This document shows positions 54,178 through 62,836 of a DNA stretch of 64,000 bases, in pieces. The position numbers and the translations under genes were made by a program. Under the pieces are notes generated by a model that saw only the letters and a program-made list of their open reading frames with translations, had not been told where the DNA came from and made no database searches. The stretch's first letter is position 1. Every line of letters starts with the position of its first letter. The DNA is from Shewanella gaetbuli (lineage in GTDB: Bacteria; Pseudomonadota; Gammaproteobacteria; Enterobacterales; Shewanellaceae): positions 310,001 through 374,000 of the forward strand of contig NZ_JAKIKP010000003.1 in the NCBI RefSeq assembly GCF_023284065.1, in the 5' to 3' direction.

Positions 54178-55026
54178 ATGTCAGTTGCAACCATGCAAGA
54201 GAAACTAAAACGCATTGACCGTAGTAAAACCTTTCAAGGGTTTGTGATTTTTGTGATTGTGGTTTCAGCTCTTTCCATTGGTGCTCATACTTATCAACTC
54301 CCGCTTTGGCTTGAACAGTCTTTATGGGCATTAGATATTGCTATCACTGTATTCTTTTTGGTCGAGCTTATTATTCGTTATATGGCCAGTGAAAGCGCAA
54401 AAGGCTTTTTCTCTCAAGGTTGGAATATTTTCGACACTATTATTGTTATTGGTAGCTTAGTGCCGTTAGGTGGTTCAACTATTTTACTCGCTAGACTATT
54501 ACGTATTTTCAGGGTGCTACGTTTAGTTTCGATGGTGCCTGAGTTACGAATGCTGATAAACGCTCTACTGAAAGCCATCCCAAGAATGGGCTACATTGCG
54601 TTATTAATGTTCGTGATTTTTTATATTTATGGTGCTGTGGGAAGTATGTTTTTCGCCCATATCAATGATTTTTTATGGGGGGATGTGTCCATAGCTATGT
54701 TGACCCTGTTTAGGGTATCAACCTTTGAGTCATGGACCTCAATTATGTATGAGACCATGGAGGTATACCCGTTAAGCTGGATTTATTATTTAAGCTTTAT
54801 ATTCTTAACCACCTTTACCTTTTTAAATATGATGGTTGGGGCCGTGTTAGATGTGATGGGTGAAGAAAGTCGGATAATGAATGAAGAAAAGGCTTTGGCC
54901 AAACAGGTACAACAACCTGAGATTGATTCATGTCATGTGGCGCCAGCTAGTGCTGCGGAGGTGCAGAAGTTACATGATAAAATTGATGAGTTAACGGTAA
55001 TGCTAAACAAACTGAAATCTAACTAA
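54178..55026 (+). CDS. voltage-gated sodium-channel-type ion transporter (BacNav-like)
   Basis: A 282-residue six-helix channel subunit expected to form tetramers. S4 carries four regularly spaced arginines (RLLRIFRVLR). The pore helix and selectivity filter read LFRVSTFESWTS, with Glu184 in the ring position that makes BacNav filters (TLESW) sodium-selective. The C-terminus ends in a heptad coiled coil (EVQKLHDKIDELTVMLNKL) used for tetramer assembly. ATG at 54178 follows TTGGAG; ATG five codons later is possible. Relatives affect motility or pH responses; the role here is inferred only. Confidence 0.88.
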   Translation: MSVATMQEKLKRIDRSKTFQGFVIFVIVVSALSIGAHTYQLPLWLEQSLWALDIAITVFFLVELIIRYMASESAKGFFSQGWNIFDTIIVIGSLVPLGGSTILLARLLRIFRVLRLVSMVPELRMLINALLKAIPRMGYIALLMFVIFYIYGAVGSMFFAHINDFLWGDVSIAMLTLFRVSTFESWTSIMYETMEVYPLSWIYYLSFIFLTTFTFLNMMVGAVLDVMGEESRIMNEEKALAKQVQQPEIDSCHVAPASAAEVQKLHDKIDELTVMLNKLKSN

Positions 55027-55036
55027 CAACTAAAAA

Positions 55037-55073
55037 AGCACAAATAAAGCTAATATGTCGCTTTATTTGTGCT
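55037..55073 (-). terminator. terminator of the PI-PLC-like gene
   Basis: A perfect 14-bp stem (AGCACAAATAAAGC 55037-55050, GCTTTATTTGTGCT 55060-55073). The U-run (TTTTTTAG) follows on the minus strand, so it mainly serves the gene to the right, though it may also slow plus-strand read-through from the channel gene. Confidence 0.8.
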
Positions 55074-55129
55074 GCGATGATTGTTTTTAAGCTTCTGTTC
55101 TACGGAGATACTTTTTAATACTTTAAGGC

Positions 55130-56239
55130 TTAGTTTTCTTGCTGTTCCTTTTCATCCCAAAAACCACGTCGCTTATTTAAGTTGATAATTTCTTCTATTA
55201 AAGCGGCGCTAGGAAAGTCTGCTACCACAATTCCCGCATATTGAATGGAGGGGTTATTACGTAGATAATTTTTAGTTAAGGTGTTTATTCCTTCAAAAGC
55301 GATAGAACAAATGCCTATAAAGCAACCCACTCTAGGGAAGTCTGGGTAACTATTTTCCCATCCAGGAGTGGTTAATCCTGTTAGTAATCTAGGTGCATTA
55401 TTACTTGGAGATGAATGTCCGCTAGCAACAAAATATGGAAAACTTCCTGTATTTCCGGCAAGTTGATTAATATAGCCAGAATAGCCATACCGATTGTTAT
55501 TTGCTAATTCTATATGTGTTTTAACACCTTCCCATTTACTGTATAAGTCCCAGTTTGTTCTCAAATGGAAATTATCTTGGATATTGAAGCCATGATAGTT
55601 TGCCCCAAAAATTGAAAATTTTGATTTGAAATCCTGAAGAAAAATGATTTTACCCCTTACCTCTTCTACGTTGGGGTTAGTATTAAAAACGGGAGACCAT
55701 ATATCCCAAATGATGTCTGCGTAATTCTCTGCATATGCTTTGAAGGTTTCTTCAAAACTTCTGCTGTTATTCAGTTCTGTGTGCTCTTTTTTAACTCTTA
55801 CGAATACAAACTCACTCGGGTTTTCATGCAAAAATGTTTTAATATCATTTAATGCTTGATCAAACACTCTATTTTGAAAGTAAGCGCCGTGATGAAGTGC
55901 AAATCCATTATTAATGTGACGTAATCTTAAGTCTAAAAATCGTATACCAGCGTTCAATTGCTGAGTAATAGTTAATGTTTGGTTTCTAACGGCATCTCCA
56001 CCAATGCGAGCCGCTGAACCATGAGTTCCTGGAATTGATATGCTTCTTATTTCTACTTTTGGGGGTAAGTTGTTCATCCAATTTTTATTCGGTGGCAAAT
56101 CTTTAACGCCACTGTAGTAGCCAATCTGTTCAGAAGCGTCTTGCTCAGGATATTGAGGAAGGTGTGCAAAGGCAAAAGATTGAAAGCTAGATAGCAAGCA
56201 AAATAAGAAGGTTATACAGAACAGGTTGTTTTTTATCAT
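55130..56239 (-). CDS. secreted phosphatidylinositol-specific phospholipase C-like protein
   Basis: 369 residues with a signal peptide (cleavage near SFAFA) and a PI-PLC X domain. The first catalytic His is in IPGTHGS (His73), the second in ALHHGAY (116/117), with DLRLR between and NPSEFVFVRVKKE after; the order and spacing follow the Bacillus enzymes. The residue after His73 is Gly where Bacillus PI-PLC has Asp. Such enzymes cleave PI or GPI anchors, lipids most bacteria lack, suggesting action on eukaryotic membranes or use as phosphate scavenger. ATG at 56239. Monocistronic. Confidence 0.82.
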   Translation of the reverse strand: MIKNNLFCITFLFCLLSSFQSFAFAHLPQYPEQDASEQIGYYSGVKDLPPNKNWMNNLPPKVEIRSISIPGTHGSAARIGGDAVRNQTLTITQQLNAGIRFLDLRLRHINNGFALHHGAYFQNRVFDQALNDIKTFLHENPSEFVFVRVKKEHTELNNSRSFEETFKAYAENYADIIWDIWSPVFNTNPNVEEVRGKIIFLQDFKSKFSIFGANYHGFNIQDNFHLRTNWDLYSKWEGVKTHIELANNNRYGYSGYINQLAGNTGSFPYFVASGHSSPSNNAPRLLTGLTTPGWENSYPDFPRVGCFIGICSIAFEGINTLTKNYLRNNPSIQYAGIVVADFPSAALIEEIINLNKRRGFWDEKEQQEN

Positions 56240-56461
56240 GTCACTCCAGTCTTACAGATAATTAATTGTTTAAAATTATATGCAAGTTACTGTAATGATT
56301 ATTTTTGTCAGCTGATAAAAGTTAATTAAATGTGATTGGGTTACATTAAAAATTTATACTTCAGCTTTATTACTCATTTAGCGCTTTATTTAATACCGCT
56401 TTTAAAGAACTTTTTAGCCCGCTTTTTCGTACCTTATTGACACATTGGTGACGTATTTAGC

Positions 56462-56470
56462 TGCTATAAT
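56462..56470 (+). promoter_or_regulatory. extended -10 promoter for folM
   Basis: TGCTATAAT is a perfect extended -10 box 80 bases before folM. A TTGACA hexamer lies 22 bases upstream of TATAAT, too far for a normal -35. The remainder of the 311-base gap 56240-56550 shows nothing else. Confidence 0.5.
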
Positions 56471-56550
56471 CTCAAGTTTGCAACAGCATAGATTGTTGAA
56501 GATAAAGTATGCTAAGGTAGTGAAATTTAATAACTTAATTGGAAGATAAC

Positions 56551-57279
56551 ATGAATAAAACGGTGTTAATTACAGGGGTTGGTAAGCGAATTGGTTATGC
56601 TTTAGCTAAGCACTTTTTAGCCCAGGGTGATCATGTTATTGGTACTTATCGTCGCCATTATGACAGCATTGAACAACTTAAAAAGTTGGGGGCAACCCTT
56701 ATTCAATGTGACTTAACAATTAATCATGAAATTGACCAATTAATTGCTCAAGTTAAATCTCACTCGGCGTTACATTGTATTATTCATAATGCGTCTGACT
56801 GGCTGGCTGAAAGTGCAGACAAAGATAGTAGCGACATTATTAATCGCATGATGCAAATTCATGTCAATGCGCCTTATATTATCAATATGGCACTTGCTGA
56901 CTTACTTTGCCAAAGTGCCCAGCAAGCAGCTGATGATGCTATTGGCGCAACTAACATTATTCATATTACTGATTACGTTGCTGAAAAAGGCAGTAAAAAG
57001 CATATCGCTTATGCGGCAAGTAAAGCAGGGTTGCATAATTTAACCCTGTCTTTTGCGGCTAAGTTAGCCCCAAATGTCAAAGTAAACTCTATTGCGCCAG
57101 CGATGATTTTATTTAATCAAGGTGACGACGACGCTTACAAAGCCAAAGCGTTATCGAAAGCGATTTTACCCAAGGAAGCCGGTAATTCAGAGATGATTAG
57201 TTTAATTGAATACCTTATTAATAGCCGTTACGTTACCGGTCGCAGCTTTGCTGTTGATGGTGGAAGGCATTTGGCTTAA
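56551..57279 (+). CDS. folM: dihydromonapterin reductase FolM
   Basis: An SDR-family NADPH reductase that makes tetrahydromonapterin and has weak dihydrofolate reductase activity. 242 residues. The variant coenzyme loop TGVGKRIG (about 6-13), HNASDW, MMQIHVNAPY and the catalytic YAASKAG (Tyr-x3-Lys) match E. coli FolM closely, as does the C-terminus VTGRSFAVDGGRHL. ATG at 56551 follows GGAAG; a TTG four codons upstream lies in the ribosome site. It converges on the 5-formyl-THF cyclo-ligase gene, another folate function. Confidence 0.93.
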   Translation: MNKTVLITGVGKRIGYALAKHFLAQGDHVIGTYRRHYDSIEQLKKLGATLIQCDLTINHEIDQLIAQVKSHSALHCIIHNASDWLAESADKDSSDIINRMMQIHVNAPYIINMALADLLCQSAQQAADDAIGATNIIHITDYVAEKGSKKHIAYAASKAGLHNLTLSFAAKLAPNVKVNSIAPAMILFNQGDDDAYKAKALSKAILPKEAGNSEMISLIEYLINSRYVTGRSFAVDGGRHLA

Positions 57280-57377
57280 TAGTTCAGCAATACTATTCGA
57301 TAAGAATTCACTAATGTTTTACTCAAAATAGTAATGACGAAGCCAGACTGAAGCTTACTGGTTCTTTATCAATAAAT

Positions 57378-57411
57378 TAAACCCCATATTACCTACGTAC
57401 TATGGGGTTTA
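57378..57411. terminator. hairpin between folM and the cyclo-ligase gene
   Basis: TAAACCCCATA (57378-57388) pairs perfectly with TATGGGGTTTA (57401-57411). The minus-strand side continues AATTTATTG, so it probably ends the cyclo-ligase transcript; U-runs are weak on both sides. Confidence 0.55.
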
Positions 57412-57451
57412 CTGTATTGGGTTTAATTCTTAGGGTGAAATGTATTAGGAA

Positions 57452-58297
57452 TTACTCAGTTCGAGCTAACCGTCTTGTTGGGGTGATAATTAATGGTAGT
57501 GGAATATCCCAACGCTCAAGTGGCAAGTGGCTAACTTGCTGGCAGTCATGGGCAAAGCCAATCGCCAAAGGTTTGTTATCTATACAGTTGCTAAGGGTTC
57601 TGTCGTAATAGCCGCCGCCCATTCCTAAACGATTACATCTATCATCAAATGCGACTAATGGGGTCACAATAATATCGAGTTGAGTTACAGGAATGACCTC
57701 TTGGACATTCAATTTAGGCTCTAAAATACCGAATTGGTTTGAGGTCATTTCAGAGTCTTTATGATAATGACAAAAAAGTAGCTGCCCAGGACAAAATGGA
57801 TGTAAGCGAGGTAAGTAGGTATTAACCCCTATGTGCCACAGTGCCTCTATCAGCTTTTGGGTTGACAACTCACCGTCATGACTGATGTACAGCGCAACGT
57901 TTTTAGCATTCTTTTGTTGTATCTCTGCTAGCATATGACGGCTAGCAATTAATGAAAGTTGGTGTTGCTCTGCTGCCGTATAACTTTTACGTTCTTGGCG
58001 AATATGCCGACGTATAAAGTCTCGGTTCATGCCTTGGCTATCAAACAAGGCATAACGCTCTTGATCGCTCAGCTCAAACCCATGATCTTGATGCGGTAAG
58101 TTTTCAATCTCTAAATGTTGGTTTTCATCAGCCACAATGCTCAGAGTGTTATGCGCTTTAATATGATGTTCATGCTGCACCGAGTCATGAATGGTAGGCT
58201 TGTTAATAGAAGAAAAGTGAGTGATATCGACAGAATGAGTGCGAGAAAAACGGGCTTCGACCACTGTGGGTTTGGTCTTTAAACGGGTCATACTCAT
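57452..58297 (-). CDS. ygfA: 5-formyltetrahydrofolate cyclo-ligase with N-terminal extension
   Basis: Converts 5-formyl-THF to 5,10-methenyl-THF using ATP. The enzyme domain starts near residue 90 (MNRDFIRRHIRQERKSY) and ends with the ATP/substrate loop LGMGGGYYDRTL. It is preceded by about 89 residues rich in His and without recognised motifs. The family is usually 180-200 residues. ATG at 58297 has AGGAG eleven bases upstream, while the internal ATG at 58030 has its only purine run touching the start codon, so I favour the long form. The common upstream partner, 6S RNA, is not seen here. Confidence 0.85.
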   Translation of the reverse strand: MSMTRLKTKPTVVEARFSRTHSVDITHFSSINKPTIHDSVQHEHHIKAHNTLSIVADENQHLEIENLPHQDHGFELSDQERYALFDSQGMNRDFIRRHIRQERKSYTAAEQHQLSLIASRHMLAEIQQKNAKNVALYISHDGELSTQKLIEALWHIGVNTYLPRLHPFCPGQLLFCHYHKDSEMTSNQFGILEPKLNVQEVIPVTQLDIIVTPLVAFDDRCNRLGMGGGYYDRTLSNCIDNKPLAIGFAHDCQQVSHLPLERWDIPLPLIITPTRRLARTE

Positions 58298-58357
58298 TGT
58301 TGGCTGTACTCCTACTTGCCATGTTGATTAAGGCTAGAGTACTGCGTTCAAACCTAT

Positions 58358-58402
58358 TTTAAAAGAGCGACAGGCTAAATTCATCAATTAAGCCTGCCGC
58401 TC
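58358..58402 (-). terminator. terminator of the three-gene right-edge operon
   Basis: On the minus strand GAGCGGCAGGCTTAA (58402-58388) pairs, with two mismatches, with TTTAGCCTGTCGCTC (58379-58365) and continues TTTTAAAAT, starting 11 bases after the stop of the CxxC-repeat gene. Confidence 0.8.
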
Positions 58403-58412
58403 AACTGGATAG

Positions 58413-60305
58413 TTATTTATCCAGTTTTAATGATTTAAGCAATACTGCACAATCGTATTCTGAAACCGCAGTCTTTGCCTTTTTCCAAAAACGTCTTCTA
58501 GTGGCAATAATGCCAATAAATACCGCTAAAACGGCAATTTCAATATAAATAAAGCTGATATATTGAATAGCGGGTTGCAGAGTGCTGCCTAAGTATCGTG
58601 AGTAATTTGTATAGTGCTCTGGCATAAATTGCACTTGTGCGCTGGCGGTTTCTAAGCCGAATTGCAGTGCTGCAACACCGACAATAGCCACTAAGCCAGC
58701 CAGAATCTTAAAGTACCACTTTTTAGGGCCAAAAAAGCCGACAAAAACCAAATATAAACTCAACAGTAACCCGCCACCCACTAGCATGTTAGTGAGGAAC
58801 AAAGGGTAGTGACTAATGCTTAACAGGACAGCAAGAAGCTTGAGTGTCATGTATGAAAAAACATAGCCAGAAAATACTGTTAACCCTAAACGCTTTTGTT
58901 GGCTAATTTGTTTCCAATACAACTTGGGAATAGCGGCATATAATCCGCCAAACCATGCAAGGAAGATCAGGTAATTTGTCCATACGGGTAGCCCGTAGAG
59001 ACTGAATTTTGCTAACAGTAAATCAATAAAAAATTGATAATGACTTATCAGGCCTGAGCGATACTCAGCATCATAAATCATTTCAGGTGCTAGCATGGCA
59101 AAACACATAGCAACTATAGCTAAAATAAGCCCCCAATTAACAATGCCTTTAATGAGCTGCCAAGCAAAGCCTTTGCTATTTTGCTTTTGAAGTTGCGATA
59201 CCAGAGTTTGGTAATTGGTGACGACCGCCTCTTTGATATCTTTTGACACCCAGTTTTCAGTCAGTAATGGAATTTTTGTTTTGGTTTGATGAGCTTCAAT
59301 AATATTTTTAATGGCCGGAATAGCCAGTACTTTTTTGTCATCGTCTTTGTCGCCGGCGGCTAACTTTTTGGCATTTTTCCATACTGCAGGATCATAGACG
59401 CCACCAGCATTATGGGTGACCTTTTTGGTGCCAGCAAAGCACATGGTCGTATCGGTTTTATCTATGGTCGCCGTATATTGAAGGGTAGGTAAATTAGCGG
59501 TAAAACCATAAATGAAGGTGCAGCCATTCAGCGCTTCATTAACGTCAATTTCATTTACGTCACTGACATTGTTGATAATGTTTAAGCCCGCATTAGTCAC
59601 ATAATCAATTATCCACTGGTGATAATCAGGGCTATTAATAAACCATTTGGTGGAACGTTTTGCATCACCATCAATGGTGTAGCTGTAATATAAATATCCG
59701 CCGCCATCACAGGTTTTACAGGTGACTTTACCTGAGCCATTACAGGTATAACAGGTTTTTGAGCCGCTGCCATAACATGATGAACAAGACTCAGTGGAGT
59801 AAACCGTGCGGTTATTGTGGTCTTGCCTAGTCACATGTTGACGGCCACTACCGCTACAAGATGAACATGAGGTTGAGCCATTACCATTACACGATGAACA
59901 TGAGCACTTACCGCAACCGTCACAGATATGGCAAACATCTTCGCCCACATAGCTATCTGGCGCAGACCCTAAATTAGTATCTTTAATGATGAAGTTTTTG
60001 GCGACATCTGTGGTTAAGATTTTTTTAAAAGTCTCATTAAAAAATCCATTTTCACCGCTTACGTATTCTTTGGCCTTATTGTGGGCACAATCGCACGCTT
60101 GTGACGAACTTCCTGATTGAATGCCCGCTGGGCAGTGCCCACCGTGTTGATGTTTGGTTACGCCAATCTCGATTGTCCATCCAAAATGAAACTTAATATT
60201 AGTGGTTTTAATGCTTTCATCACTAAGTACTACTGGCACGTCAACCATGGTGAGGTTTTTACCATTTTGACGTATGAAGCTCTGAAATTCTTGTAATTGA
60301 CTCAC
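58413..60305 (-). CDS. membrane protein with DnaJ-like CxxC zinc knuckles, unknown function
   Basis: 630 residues. Residues 1-120 are a soluble domain with extra Cys (HCPAG, CDCAH). Residues 125-199 hold seven CxxC pairs, most followed by GxG, like the DnaJ Cys-rich zinc domain. A further domain of about 170 residues follows, then five or six transmembrane helices (about 385-405, 440-465, 475-500, 505-530, 535-555, 580-605). There is no J domain, so it is not a DnaJ. GTG at 60305 follows AGGAC. It is the last gene of a minus-strand trio and 47 bases from the PEGA protein. Not a family I can name. Confidence 0.75.
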   Translation of the reverse strand: MSQLQEFQSFIRQNGKNLTMVDVPVVLSDESIKTTNIKFHFGWTIEIGVTKHQHGGHCPAGIQSGSSSQACDCAHNKAKEYVSGENGFFNETFKKILTTDVAKNFIIKDTNLGSAPDSYVGEDVCHICDGCGKCSCSSCNGNGSTSCSSCSGSGRQHVTRQDHNNRTVYSTESCSSCYGSGSKTCYTCNGSGKVTCKTCDGGGYLYYSYTIDGDAKRSTKWFINSPDYHQWIIDYVTNAGLNIINNVSDVNEIDVNEALNGCTFIYGFTANLPTLQYTATIDKTDTTMCFAGTKKVTHNAGGVYDPAVWKNAKKLAAGDKDDDKKVLAIPAIKNIIEAHQTKTKIPLLTENWVSKDIKEAVVTNYQTLVSQLQKQNSKGFAWQLIKGIVNWGLILAIVAMCFAMLAPEMIYDAEYRSGLISHYQFFIDLLLAKFSLYGLPVWTNYLIFLAWFGGLYAAIPKLYWKQISQQKRLGLTVFSGYVFSYMTLKLLAVLLSISHYPLFLTNMLVGGGLLLSLYLVFVGFFGPKKWYFKILAGLVAIVGVAALQFGLETASAQVQFMPEHYTNYSRYLGSTLQPAIQYISFIYIEIAVLAVFIGIIATRRRFWKKAKTAVSEYDCAVLLKSLKLDK

Positions 60306-60352
60306 TTAACTTGTCCTAATACTGATGAGTAAAATTGATGACTGCTGTATGG

Positions 60353-62836
60353 CTATTGTCGGGTTAAATTAATTGAAAACTCGGTATTGTTTTCATTCAG
60401 CGTGACCCATTTTCTAACGGTTTGGTATCCGGGCGCTGAAACCTTAATGTCATAGTTTCCAGCAGGTAATTTCATTCCTGCTGCATACTTAGGTTTTATG
60501 TTCATTACCGAAATTTTAGCGCCTTGAATATTGCTATGAATCGTTAGCGGTAATTTGCTTGCTGTCGCCTGCTTTGAGGTTGAGGTAGGCGCTGAATTTG
60601 AGGGAGAGAGTTTACCCATTATGGCGGCATCCATATGGTGAAACGGCGCACTAATGGCCTCAAACCCTTTACTGACTTTTAATACTTCATCCAGTGTGGC
60701 ACCAATGGGCTGTACTATAGGTTGTGTGGTAAGCAACCAGCGCAGGGCATAAGAAACACTGGCTGCATCGTTTTGCTCCATTTGTTCAAAAAAGTATTGT
60801 GTTGCGCTGTCTTCTAAGGTGAATTCATTACTGCTAAAGGTCATTGGCAGAACAAAAATTGATGCCATTAAACCTCCTGAAACTCCCATACTGATTATGG
60901 TTTGTTTAGGTGACTTTTTAGTGGTTGATGCAGGGTTTCTTGCCTTAATTAACTCAGCTGCTTTTAAGGGCAGCTTTAACACCGTTAGCAAGACAAGCGC
61001 CAAACTAATTGCCATTGAAATGGGGGGCACTATAGTGGCTCTAAGTGCTGACTTACCTGACTCTTCAAAGGTGCCTCCGTCAGCAAACTCCGCTTTTTGA
61101 GCCTCTAAAATCGTGAGTAATTCAGAGGTTTTACGTTGAATATTCGGCTCAATAACCTGACGAAGAAATTGCTTGTTATTCCAGTCGGCAAGCATAGGCG
61201 ACACGTACAGCTCAGCCATTTCTGACTTAATTCGCTGCTGGGTTTGTTTATGACGTTGAAACTCGTTCCAGGTCAAATTTGGCGGGGCGTTAAAGCCTCT
61301 TTTAGCGGTTTCATTGCGCCAGCGTTGATCAGCTTCCTGTTTAACTTTTTTCGCTACCGCATTGTTAAAGCCATTTCTATCAGCCATACGCCAGTCATTA
61401 GGTAGGGTAAGCCCTTTTGGCTTTAATTTAACGCTGACTTTTTGGCTGGTGATTTCATGGTGTCTAAACTGGTGAATGTCTTCAATACCTAACGGATAGC
61501 CACCGGAGTCTTTTATGAAGTCACCTTCCATTTTCACCATTAAGATTTGTTTGTAATGATTCACGTCACTGGTATACACCATACGATGATCTTTAATACC
61601 TGCATCACCGCCTGTTGCTGCATCAATGGCCTGCATTGCGGTAAATAAACCAAAGGTCATTACCCCTGAAATAATAGAGTTTCCAACGTTTTCTGCGGTG
61701 GTAATTTCTTCACGTATTAACCATTCATTCGGTGGAATGTATGGCATGCTGTATTTTTCTAGCTCGCTATCGTAATTGTTTTGCAAACGTTCATAACAGT
61801 TGTCACGACGGCTGCCTTTTTTCATTTCGCCGCATTTATTACGACGCTCAAAAAAGTCATAAAGTTTTGGAGCCAGTTTTTGGGCTCTGGCTTCAACGCG
61901 AGCTTCATAGGCTGTTACCCCTTGCTGGTATTGTTGCCAACCTTGGCTGACTTGATTTTGGGTATCGACCCAATACTCATCAGCCCGAGAATCTGCACTG
62001 TTTACACCGTCGTTATATCGTTTTGAACCGGATAAGTAGTCAGTGTAAGTACGTTGTAAGTCTTGTCTGAAATCAGCATAGCGTTGATAGTTTTCATCGA
62101 AACCTGACATGGCTCTATCACGAACAAATTTCTCCATGATGGAGCGCTTTTTTTGTTCTAGCTCAGCCACTAGGGTGTCGTCGGCATACACTAATCCACC
62201 AAATACCGACAAGAAGGTTTTTTCAACGCTAGAGTGGGGGAGTTCGGGGTTATAGTTTATGCCCTCAAACTCAATAGACTTTTCTATTAAGGCGCTACGT
62301 AGTACTTGCGATAGGTAAGCTTGTTGGCGCTCAGCAGGGCTGGATGGGTTGATAATAAACTGGTCAACTAGCCACTTTTGGCCGAAAAATACCGTTGGCC
62401 ATACTAGAATGGCCAATACGCAAAAACTGCCTAATGCTCTTGGAGCTGAGGTTAAAAAGCGGCCTTTTAATAGCAGGTCGGCTAACAATAGTGTTACACC
62501 AATACCGCTAATGGTTCGGCCAAAAAGCTCAACGGCGTGTAGTTCATCTTCGGTGGCATTTTTACCGCCTGCCACATCGACTAACGCGGCGTTAAATATG
62601 GCTTCAGGAAATAAATAAACCACTGAGCAAATAAATAAAGTGAGCATCCACCAAAAAGGTTTACCCTTGGCGATAATTAATGCGTCTTGTTGTGACTTTT
62701 TTGTCGCTTTTTTAGATTTAATTTGCTGTTTTTTTTGAGTGACTTTTAACTGGCTTTCAGCCTGTGCCATTTTTTCTTGAGTCGGATTACTACTAAGTAA
62801 CTCGCTTGAGAAAGGGCTGTTATTGTTATTGTTCAT
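60353..62836 (-). CDS. large multi-pass membrane protein with C-terminal PEGA domain
   Basis: 827 residues: a Lys/Gln-rich N-terminal cytoplasmic stretch (about 20-50) and transmembrane helices near 58-76, 108-122 and 133-152. A long charged helical domain (about 155-600) has an interior hydrophobic segment (about 385-405), followed by two more helices near 615-635 and 655-672. The last ~70 residues are a PEGA-type beta domain (KISVMNIK, LPAGNYDIKVSAPGYQ), which in other proteins is extracytoplasmic and linked to surface or sugar binding. ATG at 62836 overlaps the upstream stop by 11 bases. Function unknown. Confidence 0.75.
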   Translation of the reverse strand: MNNNNNSPFSSELLSSNPTQEKMAQAESQLKVTQKKQQIKSKKATKKSQQDALIIAKGKPFWWMLTLFICSVVYLFPEAIFNAALVDVAGGKNATEDELHAVELFGRTISGIGVTLLLADLLLKGRFLTSAPRALGSFCVLAILVWPTVFFGQKWLVDQFIINPSSPAERQQAYLSQVLRSALIEKSIEFEGINYNPELPHSSVEKTFLSVFGGLVYADDTLVAELEQKKRSIMEKFVRDRAMSGFDENYQRYADFRQDLQRTYTDYLSGSKRYNDGVNSADSRADEYWVDTQNQVSQGWQQYQQGVTAYEARVEARAQKLAPKLYDFFERRNKCGEMKKGSRRDNCYERLQNNYDSELEKYSMPYIPPNEWLIREEITTAENVGNSIISGVMTFGLFTAMQAIDAATGGDAGIKDHRMVYTSDVNHYKQILMVKMEGDFIKDSGGYPLGIEDIHQFRHHEITSQKVSVKLKPKGLTLPNDWRMADRNGFNNAVAKKVKQEADQRWRNETAKRGFNAPPNLTWNEFQRHKQTQQRIKSEMAELYVSPMLADWNNKQFLRQVIEPNIQRKTSELLTILEAQKAEFADGGTFEESGKSALRATIVPPISMAISLALVLLTVLKLPLKAAELIKARNPASTTKKSPKQTIISMGVSGGLMASIFVLPMTFSSNEFTLEDSATQYFFEQMEQNDAASVSYALRWLLTTQPIVQPIGATLDEVLKVSKGFEAISAPFHHMDAAIMGKLSPSNSAPTSTSKQATASKLPLTIHSNIQGAKISVMNIKPKYAAGMKLPAGNYDIKVSAPGYQTVRKWVTLNENNTEFSINLTRQ

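Noticed and set aside
58298..58412. 6S RNA next to the 5-formyl-THF cyclo-ligase gene
   Set aside because: This is the usual location in gammaproteobacteria, but the sequence is short and shows no long rod-like pairing; the space upstream holds only the neighbouring operon's terminator.
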